The translations under genes and the position numbers were made by a program. Under the pieces are notes generated by a model. That model made no database searches. It was not told where the DNA came from and worked only from the letters and a program-made list of their open reading frames with translations. Source: Microcaldota archaeon (lineage in GTDB: Archaea > Micrarchaeota > Micrarchaeia > Anstonellales > Bilamarchaeaceae). Taken from it: a DNA stretch of 8,954 bases. Below are positions 1 through 5,075 of the stretch, one piece after another (positions within the stretch are counted from its first letter, which is position 1; each line of letters starts with the position of its first letter). The stretch lies in assembly GCA_030666035.1 (NCBI GenBank), contig DAOUYQ010000025.1, forward strand, positions 1 through 8,954, given 5' to 3'.

Positions 1-471
1 CATATTCATCACTGCATTTAATCTTTCAGCACTCGTTCTGCAGATACTCTCGGTTCCAATGCCCTTCTGCGCATTGGCATTTCCCTTCTGCTCCGTCTCT
101 TCAATCTCCGCTGCTGTTGCCCCGGATTCCCGCATCATCTCTTTCATCTCTTCACTCAGCATCATGCCCTGGTTTGTAATTATTTGGTAAAAGACGCAGC
201 TCCCATTCTCCATCCCCCTGATTTCCATAGAAACATCGGCTATGGTTATCATCCCAAAAAGGCTGAAGTTTAGCGTGCGCTGCACTTTTGCAGGAGTACA
301 GTTCTCCGATGCAGTTACAAAACAGTCAAGATCAGTTCCGCAATCAATAAATCCGCCCCCGTCTGCAGGAGCCTCCTCTTCCACCGGTGCAGCTGGGGGG
401 CTTTCTTCCCCAGGGCACCCAAATGAAAACAAAAGCACCAATCCCAGAACCATGAAAATCATTTTTTGCAT
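1..471 (-). CDS. Secreted lipoprotein, C-terminus beyond window
   Basis: An open frame of 157 codons starts at ATG 471-469 and runs off the left edge without a stop, so the protein is partial. Residues 1-18 form a hydrophobic signal peptide (MQKMIFMVLGLVLLFSFG) followed by Cys19, a classic lipobox-type cleavage site, then a Pro/Glu/Ala-rich linker. The mature part has a DCGTDLDCF segment and further Cys residues (ENC, GSC, SIC), which suggests disulfides outside the cell. A Met/Glu-rich helical stretch (SEEMKEMMRE) follows. The segment from DCGTD to CVFYQ resembles the soluble domain of small lipoproteins seen in DPANN-type archaea; that is recollection, not a search result. A TATA-like element about 27 nt upstream points to a leaderless transcript. 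The molecular role is unknown. Met4 is an alternative start. Confidence 0.8.
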   Translation of the reverse strand, partial: MQKMIFMVLGLVLLFSFGCPGEESPPAAPVEEEAPADGGGFIDCGTDLDCFVTASENCTPAKVQRTLNFSLFGMITIADVSMEIRGMENGSCVFYQIITNQGMMLSEEMKEMMRESGATAAEIEETEQKGNANAQKGIGTESICRTSAERLNAVMNM

Positions 472-489
472 AAGGAAGAAGTTACATGC

Positions 490-504
490 AATATATTTAA
501 AGAA
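490..504 (-). promoter_or_regulatory. TATA box of the left-edge lipoprotein gene
   Basis: On the minus strand this reads TTCTTTAAATATATT, a good archaeal TATA element. Its centre lies about 26 nt before ATG 471, so transcription would begin at or next to the start codon. There is no purine-rich Shine-Dalgarno in the 18 nt before the ATG. Confidence 0.55.
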
Positions 505-522
505 ATTGGGCCTTTCCAGGCA

Positions 523-1503
523 TTAGCGCAAAGCGACCTTTTCAATCCCTGAAGCAAGCAGGTCCAGGCGCTCCCCACTTTCCACACACCTGGTTACTTC
601 ACGGTCAATTGCATAAACTTCTTCACGGGCAATCTTTAGCTTAGCCTGCGTGAACAATCTTGAATTCATTATCGTCCGTGTGGTTGCAATTGCCATAAGG
701 ATATTGTTTGCACAAAAGATTCGCAATCCTGCCGGTTTATCCGGAAGTTTATGTATATACTCCAGGCTCCTTGCAAAATAAGGCTTTACATCCTCATAGA
801 GGGCATTTAGCACCTTTACTGACTGCTCCATGTTCCCCTTGGAGCCGAGTGTTTCATAAGTCAATCCATATTCCTGAAGAATCTCTGCAGGCCAGTAAAA
901 TCTCCCATCCCGGATATCATCAAGGATGTCCTTCATTATGTTTACTTTTTGGAGTGCCAGGCCATTGTCTTCAGCCAAAGGCAGCAATTCCTCCACCTCT
1001 TCCTTGCTCAGGTATCCATAATACCCAAACAATTCCGTAATTATGTGCCCGACAATCCCTGCAGCATAAAAACAATATCTGTTCTGCTGGCTCAGGGTCC
1101 GTATGTTCTGGATTCCATCCTCCACAAAGCCCTTTGCCATAACCACTGCATTTTTTACAATAATTTCCTGCACCCTGGATGGCCTGGACCGGAGCGCCCC
1201 AATTACCTTTCCTGTTTTTTCAACCAGCTCTCTGTACTTTTCATTATCAGAAACAAGTTTCATAGCATCGCAGAATTCCGCTATTTTCGGGCGCGGCTCA
1301 GTCAACACCTTAATCATCAGGCCCATAAGGGCTTTCTTCTTTTCCGGAGCAAGATTGCTGTCTTCGATCGTATCAATTATTCTGCAGACTGAGTATGCAA
1401 CTGCCAAATCAAGCGCAACTTCCTTTGGCAGTTTAGGAATAGTAAATGCAAACGTCCTGGAAATATCCGGCAGAATCTTCCAGATATATTTGGCATCATT
1501 CAT
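523..1503 (-). CDS. Squalene synthase-type head-to-head prenyltransferase
   Basis: A 326-residue member of the squalene/phytoene synthase family. It joins two isoprenyl diphosphates head to head at the inner membrane face. Visible motifs: SRTF (15-18), first Asp-rich motif DTIED (44-48), YCFYAAGIVG (143-152), second Asp-rich motif in NIMKDILDD (188-196) followed by GRFYWP (200-205), and FCANNILMAIAT (263-274). The two Asp motifs bind Mg-diphosphate. The QKVNIMKD...GRFYWP and FCA...MAIAT blocks look more like eukaryotic-type squalene synthase (QKTNIIRDYLED...GREFWP, FCAIPQVMAIAT) than phytoene synthase. The C-terminal membrane anchor of the eukaryotic enzyme is absent. A TTG at 1539 would add 12 residues, but ATG 1503 is preferred: the family core begins just after it, and the likely TATA box (about 1541-1550) places the transcription start downstream of 1539. 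The product (squalene, dehydrosqualene or phytoene) cannot be fixed from sequence alone. Confidence 0.88.
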   Translation of the reverse strand: MNDAKYIWKILPDISRTFAFTIPKLPKEVALDLAVAYSVCRIIDTIEDSNLAPEKKKALMGLMIKVLTEPRPKIAEFCDAMKLVSDNEKYRELVEKTGKVIGALRSRPSRVQEIIVKNAVVMAKGFVEDGIQNIRTLSQQNRYCFYAAGIVGHIITELFGYYGYLSKEEVEELLPLAEDNGLALQKVNIMKDILDDIRDGRFYWPAEILQEYGLTYETLGSKGNMEQSVKVLNALYEDVKPYFARSLEYIHKLPDKPAGLRIFCANNILMAIATTRTIMNSRLFTQAKLKIAREEVYAIDREVTRCVESGERLDLLASGIEKVALR

Positions 1504-1540
1504 TTTTTTTGAACCCAACCCACCACAAAGTTGTATCAAA

Positions 1541-1551
1541 TGTATTAATAA
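1541..1551 (-). promoter_or_regulatory. TATA-like element of the prenyltransferase gene
   Basis: The minus strand reads TTATTAATACA. Its centre is about 42 nt before ATG 1503, which would place the transcription start near 1520 and leave a leader of about 17 nt containing a GGTGGG stretch. This is weaker than the other promoters in the window. Confidence 0.35.
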
Positions 1552-1586
1552 CCTTATCTTTTTTAAAACGGCCCAAAACAGGAATA

Positions 1587-1599
1587 CGCCCTGGCCGGG
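1587..1599 (+). repeat. 13-bp copy of the tRNA-Asp 3' end (att-like)
   Basis: CGCCCTGGCCGGG here is identical, in the same orientation, to positions 3552-3564. Those are the discriminator base plus the 3' acceptor strand and start of the T-arm of the tRNA-Asp gene. The identity begins exactly at the tRNA's last base, as expected for an attachment-site duplication made by integration into a tRNA 3' end. The region between the two copies holds the only plus-strand genes nearby. The copy is short and no integrase is present, so the att interpretation is inference. Confidence 0.5.
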
Positions 1600-1668
1600 T
1601 ATCTGATGTAGAGTGCTGCATACCCCTTATCTCATGGAGGTTGTTGCTCGTCTGCAAGTATTTTGGCG

Positions 1669-1684
1669 TAAAAATATTTAATTA
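1669..1684 (+). promoter_or_regulatory. TATA box of the Cys-rich lipoprotein gene
   Basis: TAAAAATATTTAATTA is an archaeal-type TATA element centred about 25-30 nt before the two candidate start codons at 1698 and 1704. Transcription would start close to the ATG. Confidence 0.5.
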
Positions 1685-1697
1685 TTGCCTTTGAGGT

Positions 1698-2435
1698 ATG
1701 AGTATGAATAATCTCCTGTCTATTCTACTGATTTTTGGGTTGCTCCTTTTTGGGTGCCCGCAGACAGAAATTGGTGAAGACACTACAGAGTATGTATGCC
1801 CGGACGGAAGCATAGTTGCAGATTCTTCTGAATGTGGAACTATTGAGGCAGCAGATGCAGAAACAGGAGGCACTGGGATAGAAGAGGCAAAATCCTCAAC
1901 CCCGGATGAATGCCCCCCCGGTACAGAATATAGGGGGGTAATTTATACTTATGAAAATGGGGAACAGATTGTTCATATAATCTGTGCAGACATGGATATG
2001 GTTTGCCCTCCTTGTGAAAACTGCGCCTCTGGCTATATGGAAAAAGTAATAACCGGAACCGGGGAAGTTTGCAAAGAATGTTTATTCGATAGTAGTTGCA
2101 AGGAAGGATTTTCCTGTGTTCAAGACAAATGCGTCGATATAACTACTCAAAAAGAGGGTTCTCCCTGTGAAAAAGATTCCCATTGTCCCGAAGGGTTGCA
2201 TTGTGCACCCCAAGACAAATGCGTCAGTGATTCAATCTTAGATGAGTTTGATTCGTGTGGAGATGCGAGTTCTGCGTCTGATTGCAAGGATAAATTTTGT
2301 GAACACTGCAAAAGTGAACATTATATGTGCCCGTATAGTACGGGGCCAATAAATCAAAAATGTGTAGAATGTTTCATGGATTTATCATGCAAATCAGGAT
2401 TTGTTTGTGAAAGTTATCGATGTGTGCCAGAGTAA
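1698..2435 (+). CDS. Cysteine-rich secreted lipoprotein
   Basis: This 245-residue lipoprotein has a hydrophobic signal peptide (residues 1-19, ending LLLFG) and lipidated Cys20. It contains 27 cysteines, so 26 remain for pairing once Cys20 is lipidated. The first mature segment (YVCPDGSIVADSSEC, 32-46) is a short motif common in archaeal surface lipoproteins. Three related Cys repeats follow: 125-145 (CKEC..DSSC..GF.C....C), 157-175 (C....HC..GLHC....C) and 222-242 (CVEC..DLSC..GF.C....C). Between them lie Cys pairs 103/106/109 and 187-211. Such knots usually mediate extracellular binding or give stability, but no specific function is recognised. The start may be ATG 1704 rather than 1698: GAGGT at 1693-1697 sits 6 nt from 1704 but only touches 1698. 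The gene lies on the opposite strand to its neighbours, between tRNA-Asp-derived repeats. Confidence 0.85.
   Translation: MSMNNLLSILLIFGLLLFGCPQTEIGEDTTEYVCPDGSIVADSSECGTIEAADAETGGTGIEEAKSSTPDECPPGTEYRGVIYTYENGEQIVHIICADMDMVCPPCENCASGYMEKVITGTGEVCKECLFDSSCKEGFSCVQDKCVDITTQKEGSPCEKDSHCPEGLHCAPQDKCVSDSILDEFDSCGDASSASDCKDKFCEHCKSEHYMCPYSTGPINQKCVECFMDLSCKSGFVCESYRCVPE
2121..2225 (+). repeat. 15-bp direct repeat inside the lipoprotein gene
   Basis: CAAGACAAATGCGTC occurs at 2121-2135 and again at 2211-2225, exactly 90 bp (30 codons) apart and in the same frame. It encodes QDKCV in the first two Cys repeats. This shows the repeats arose by in-frame duplication that is recent enough to leave DNA identity. 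Confidence 0.7.
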
Positions 2436-2511
2436 TGTGGGGAATTGTTCTTCCTGATTTCCCCTATGTAATGTCAAGTAGGGGCATATGGTTTTTCAAC
2501 TAAACCGAGAG

Positions 2512-2524
2512 CGCTCTGGCCGGG
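2512..2524 (+). repeat. Imperfect (12/13) copy of the tRNA-Asp 3' end
   Basis: CGCTCTGGCCGGG matches the 3' end of tRNA-Asp (3552-3564) and the copy at 1587-1599 with one C-to-T difference, in the same orientation. It divides the plus-strand island into a lipoprotein segment and a two-ORF segment, as expected if two small elements had inserted one after the other at the same tRNA. Statistical support is weaker than for the exact copy. Confidence 0.4.
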
Positions 2525-2701
2525 CTCTTTGTAGGAATGTACTGCGCCCATCCACACTTCTGTTTATAGCCCCACACATCTTAGGCTACTTGGAAAACGT
2601 GGCATTTGCCCATCTGCACGAGTTCATTTTGCATGCGAATTTTATAAGTGGATAAATCATCATTACAGCATCATATCTGTAGGTTCGTAACATTGCAAAG
2701 G

Positions 2702-2710
2702 GTTATAAGT
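2702..2710 (+). promoter_or_regulatory. TATA-like element before the 72-aa ORF
   Basis: GTTATAAGT is centred about 46 nt before ATG 2752, which would place the start of transcription near 2732 with a leader of about 20 nt. An AGGTA Shine-Dalgarno at 2741-2745 lies about 7 nt from the ATG. Confidence 0.4.
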
Positions 2711-2751
2711 TTCGTGTTCTAGGAATAATATGCAGGTAACAGGTAGATACT

Positions 2752-2970
2752 ATGGAGATTGAGGTGAAAGGTGGTCCCGACGGAGTTACCATCACCAGGA
2801 AAGGTTTTGCTAAAGAATTCCAGCGAATGATCCTTAACTTAACCACGCTTCAGTACGAGGATGGGCTCAAGGAAAAAATCAGGAGTTATGCTGAGGATGA
2901 CAGATTGCATGTTGTCCTTACAGCGAATTCCCCCTTGAAAGTAATTTCCGTTGAGCGCATCAAAGAATAA
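2752..2970 (+). CDS. Small hypothetical protein, 72 aa
   Basis: An unrecognised, charged 72-residue protein with no signal peptide, membrane segment or Cys. The pattern suggests an alpha/beta fold: a strand at the start (MEIEVKGGPDGVTITRKG), a helix (about 20-32, FAKEFQRMILNL), a second helix (about 36-47, DGLKEKIRSYAE), then two strands (LHVVLTA and LKVISVERI). An AGGT Shine-Dalgarno about 7 nt upstream supports ATG 2752. The next ORF is in the same reading frame, separated only by the TAA at 2968-2970. The two probably work together, and a single longer ancestral or readthrough product is possible. It lies within the island next to tRNA-Asp. No function is assigned. Confidence 0.6.
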   Translation: MEIEVKGGPDGVTITRKGFAKEFQRMILNLTTLQYEDGLKEKIRSYAEDDRLHVVLTANSPLKVISVERIKE

Positions 2971-2976
2971 GGTGAT
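2971..2976 (+). promoter_or_regulatory. Strong Shine-Dalgarno without a normal start codon
   Basis: GGTGAT directly follows the TAA of the 72-aa ORF and matches the archaeal anti-Shine-Dalgarno (ATCACC). At the proper spacing of 6 nt lies ATT (2983-2985), in frame with the 161-aa ORF. The first conventional start in that frame is TTG 3004, 27 nt away, which is too far for this site. Confidence 0.5.
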
Positions 2977-3003
2977 ACTACGATTTCGATATACCCCGCT
3001 CGC

Positions 3004-3489
3004 TTGCTTATAGACAGCGATTTTTATAAAGAGCTTTTTTCCAAAGATGTAGGAACATACACTAGGGTATTGAGAGAGTTGTCAGCTATCAATGCCGTGG
3101 AATTTTTTAAGGCGGAAGGGAAAAAATCCATGCCGGAGGACACCCAAAATTTCCTGCTGAAATCTGAAAGAGAACTCCTCAAATCCGCCAAGTTTCCTGA
3201 AGCTGTAGAAATATGTGGGCTCGGTGCAACGATTTATGATGATCAGCACTTAAGTGGAGATAGATTGTTCAAGAATATCACAATGGCCCAAGCATTCACA
3301 AGTGCTGACCCCGGCAAAGTATTCATCCTCACATCTTCCGAAATGAGGGATATGTATGTCACCCATGATAGATATTCAAATCCTAAAATAGGTTTTGTCC
3401 TGGAAAACGTGAAGATTTATGGTGGGCAAGATGCATATGCCTTACTCGAACTCTTCTCTGAAATAAGACAAGCCCACTATATACGGTAG
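3004..3489 (+). CDS. Hypothetical protein, about 161-168 aa
   Basis: An unrecognised soluble protein. The TTG at 3004 gives 161 residues. The frame is open back to 2971, and the upstream codons encode TTISIYPARLLIDSDFY, which reads as a coherent N-terminal strand and suggests the real start is earlier, perhaps ATT 2983 (168 residues) behind the GGTGAT site. The N-terminal half is helical and Lys/Glu-rich (about 10-70). The C-terminal half has alternating strands (KVFILTSSE, KIGFVLENVKIYGG) and a final helix (AYALLELFSEIRQA). No signal peptide, membrane segment or recognised catalytic motif is visible. It follows the 72-aa ORF in the same frame and is likely co-transcribed. It ends 62 bp from the 3' end of the convergent tRNA-Asp, inside the putative inserted block. 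Confidence 0.6.
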   Translation: MLIDSDFYKELFSKDVGTYTRVLRELSAINAVEFFKAEGKKSMPEDTQNFLLKSERELLKSAKFPEAVEICGLGATIYDDQHLSGDRLFKNITMAQAFTSADPGKVFILTSSEMRDMYVTHDRYSNPKIGFVLENVKIYGGQDAYALLELFSEIRQAHYIR

Positions 3490-3551
3490 ATATTTGTAGT
3501 TACCAACTTTCTCTACACATACGTCATCAATACACTCACAATCCTTCTAAT

Positions 3552-3623
3552 CGCCCTGGCCGGGAATTGAACCCGGGTCTCCGGCTCGACAGGCCGGGAT
3601 GATAGCCACTACACTACCAGGGC
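3552..3623 (-). tRNA. tRNA-Asp (GTC)
   Basis: The 72-nt gene folds into a full cloverleaf. The acceptor is GCCCTGG/CCAGGGC (3617-3623 with 3553-3559), the discriminator is G (3552), the anticodon stem is CCGGC/GCCGG, and the loop is CTGTCGA with anticodon GTC at 3588-3590. The T-arm is CCGGG/CCCGG with loop TTCAATT. CCA is not encoded and there is no intron. A TATA-like TTTATTAA at about 3656-3664 would start transcription roughly 10 nt before the mature 5' end. The last 13 bases (3552-3564) recur at 1587-1599 exactly and at 2512-2524 with one mismatch, marking the tRNA as a probable integration target that was restored intact. Confidence 0.95.
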
Positions 3624-3677
3624 ATAAATTATGAATTCTATTTATTCCGCAAAACGTTAATAAAGCTGCCGTCCACC

Positions 3678-4835
3678 TCACATGTATCCCAGAAATGTTG
3701 CAGCCATGTAAACAAACAGCAGAAACAATACAATTCCAGAAACAAGGTGAATCTGCCGGACATATTTCTCCTTTGTTTCCCCTATCTTCTCCACAGTCGT
3801 ATACCCAAAGTAAATTGCAAACGTGATAACTACCATTGGAAGTATGAAAATCAGATTATACAGCACAAGGTAGCTCATTGCCTGCAGCGTTACAGCCTTG
3901 GAAATAATTGCAAGTATGGCCAGGTACGGCCCGGAAGAGCATGGAATAAGAAACAGGGAACAGAACAATGCTGCAATTGCCACCCCTGGAAGTGAAGTGG
4001 CACCGCCAATTGCCCTTTTTGCGTGGGGCCGGAGCCACATTGGCATCTCAACTGAAAAGAAGCCTTCCTTGTAATTAAAGTATCCGTTGAATTCCATCAG
4101 TGCAAGGAAGAACAATCCAACTGTTGCCGCGCCATAAAAGATATTTGTAATGCTAGGCTCATCTATCACATGTAGGATTCCTATTCCCAGGAGGACATAT
4201 GCAAAGAATATCACGGCTATGAATGTAAATCCGGAGAGCAGCATCCTCTTTCTCCCTTCTGAAATCAATATAATCCCAAGCAGCATCACCATTACTGCAA
4301 TTGTGCAGGGGTTCAGGGAATCAACAATTGCAGCTGCAACAAGCCCCCAGAGAGTAAGCGCCTGATAGCTATCCTTCTCTTTAATTCCACTTGCTGAGGT
4401 CACATAACCATCATCTATTGTTTTCTTTGTGAAAACTCCTTCCGGGCACTCCCCTTCCAGGCAAGTTTCAAAAAGGACCCTCCACTGCTCTTCGGTAAGC
4501 TCCCCAATAATCAGCGCCTTTCCGTCTACAAGCATGGTGGGCACCCCTCCGCTGGCAGGGTCCTGCCCAAATTCTTCATAAACCTGGAACAGTTCCCTCC
4601 GGTTGTCTGCATGGGAATATACTTCCTTTTTGATAAAAGTAAGGCCATACTCCTCCCGCATTCCTTCAAGCAATGTAGCGGTGCGCGCACAGTGGGGGCA
4701 ACTCACCCCATAATATTCAATTACTTCTATTTGCCCCCCATTGATTGTTACTACTGAAGGTGGGGCAGGTTCAGCTTCCTGCGCGCATCCTGCAAAAAGC
4801 AAAAGCAATACTGCTAAGAGTGCAAATTTTTTCAT
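3678..4835 (-). CDS. Lipid-anchored thioredoxin-CcdA/DsbD fusion protein
   Basis: A 385-residue fusion that likely passes thiol/disulfide electrons across the membrane. Residues 1-16 are a signal peptide with lipobox Cys17 (LLLFAGC). Residues about 28-130 are a thioredoxin-fold domain with active site C46-P-H-C49 (VSCPHC) and the cis-Pro loop VPT (P99); C125 and C130 form an extra pair. A linker leads to a CcdA/DsbD-type membrane domain with about six helices (roughly 158-190, 198-222, 230-250, 283-312, 317-345, 362-384). It carries the paired motifs DSLNPC (C177) and IPCSSGPY (C299), the redox pair of that family, plus C292. CPHC is closer to DsbA/DsbC-like active sites than to thioredoxin's CGPC. 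In bacteria these parts are separate or arranged as DsbD; here the soluble domain is N-terminal and lipid-tethered. A plausible partner is the Cys-rich lipoprotein at 1698. A TATA box about 29 nt upstream suggests a leaderless transcript. Confidence 0.88.
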   Translation of the reverse strand: MKKFALLAVLLLLFAGCAQEAEPAPPSVVTINGGQIEVIEYYGVSCPHCARTATLLEGMREEYGLTFIKKEVYSHADNRRELFQVYEEFGQDPASGGVPTMLVDGKALIIGELTEEQWRVLFETCLEGECPEGVFTKKTIDDGYVTSASGIKEKDSYQALTLWGLVAAAIVDSLNPCTIAVMVMLLGIILISEGRKRMLLSGFTFIAVIFFAYVLLGIGILHVIDEPSITNIFYGAATVGLFFLALMEFNGYFNYKEGFFSVEMPMWLRPHAKRAIGGATSLPGVAIAALFCSLFLIPCSSGPYLAILAIISKAVTLQAMSYLVLYNLIFILPMVVITFAIYFGYTTVEKIGETKEKYVRQIHLVSGIVLFLLFVYMAATFLGYM

Positions 4836-4858
4836 GCACTAAAATTAGCAGCCTAATC

Positions 4859-4870
4859 ATTTATAAAAGT
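4859..4870 (-). promoter_or_regulatory. TATA box of the thioredoxin-CcdA fusion gene
   Basis: The minus strand reads ACTTTTATAAAT, centred about 29 nt before ATG 4835. Transcription would begin within a few bases of the start codon. No Shine-Dalgarno is visible. Confidence 0.5.
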
Positions 4871-4910
4871 AATCTCTATTTTTCGGGGGTTCCCGCAAGG
4901 ATTATAATTT

Positions 4911-5008
4911 TCCCTCCAGTGTGATTTGAACACACGACCTGTCGGTTTCTGCGTAATGTGCAGATAATCAAGCTACAGCCGACCGCTCTACCACTGAGCT
5001 ATGGAGGG
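4911..5008 (-). tRNA. tRNA-Tyr (GTA) with a 26-nt intron
   Basis: The mature tRNA is 72 nt. The acceptor is CCCTCCA/TGGAGGG (5002-5008 with 4912-4918), with discriminator A at 4911 and the C1-G72 pair typical of archaeal tRNA-Tyr. The D-stem is GCTC/GAGC, the anticodon stem GTCGG/CCGAC, and the T-stem GTGTG/CACAC with loop TTCAAAT. The anticodon GTA lies at 4974-4976. A 26-nt intron at 4947-4972 separates position 37 (G) from 38 (A). CCA is not encoded. The T-rich stretch and TTTAAAAA at about 5022-5048 just upstream may serve as its promoter as well as the terminator of the AMP phosphorylase operon. Confidence 0.93.
4947..4972 (-). other. tRNA-Tyr intron with bulge-helix-bulge elements
   Basis: Precursor bases CUGU (32-35) can pair with GCAG near the intron's 3' end (C-G, U-A, G-C, U-G). 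The pairing leaves a 3-nt AAA bulge at the 3' splice site and AGC at the 5' site, the geometry recognised by archaeal splicing endonuclease. The inner helix of a full motif is poor, so it is a relaxed form. The intron also has its own TCTGC/GCAGA hairpin using the same GCAG. Confidence 0.75.
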
Positions 5009-5020
5009 TTAATATGGAGG

Positions 5021-5051
5021 AAATAAAAGCAAAAAAGGGTTTTTAAACCCT
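5021..5051 (-). terminator. Palindrome plus T-tract after AMP phosphorylase
   Basis: On the minus strand, about 25 nt past the AMP phosphorylase stop, lies AGGGTTTAAAAACCCT followed by TTTTTTGCTTTTATTT. A hairpin with a T-run fits termination of the operon just before tRNA-Tyr. In archaea the T-tract alone is usually enough. The same bases may also include the TATA element of tRNA-Tyr. Confidence 0.5.
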
Positions 5052-5075
5052 AATGCCAGTTTGGGACGCATCTTT

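Larger units (their letters stand above)
2436..2751. other. Intergenic stretch with att-like copy and promoters
   Basis: This is 316 bases without a convincing gene. Just after the lipoprotein stop there is a weak hairpin, GGGGAA (2439-2444) with TTCCCC (2459-2464), lacking a T-tract. At 2512-2524 lies a 12/13 copy of the tRNA-Asp 3' end. Two TATA-like elements follow at about 2640-2648 (TTTTATAAG) and 2702-2710 (GTTATAAGT). The only small ORF of note is a 10-codon frame at 2730-2762 that overlaps the next start codon. Confidence 0.6.

Noticed and set aside
242..526. Plus-strand ORF of 94 aa opposite the left-edge lipoprotein
   Set aside because: It is low-complexity Pro/Ser-rich antisense of a convincing lipoprotein reading with a signal peptide, lipobox and TATA box.
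1504..1539. Upstream TTG start for the squalene synthase-type gene
   Set aside because: It adds MIQLCGGLGSKK, which is unlike the family N-terminus, and it would lie upstream of the transcription start predicted from the TATA-like element.
2439..2464. Terminator hairpin after the Cys-rich lipoprotein
   Set aside because: There are only six base pairs around a 14-nt loop, with no T-tract, so it is not called as a terminator.
2730..2762. Ten-codon leader peptide overlapping the start of the 72-aa ORF
   Set aside because: It would be leaderless from the predicted start of transcription, but it is too short and has no regulatory codon pattern; chance is likely.
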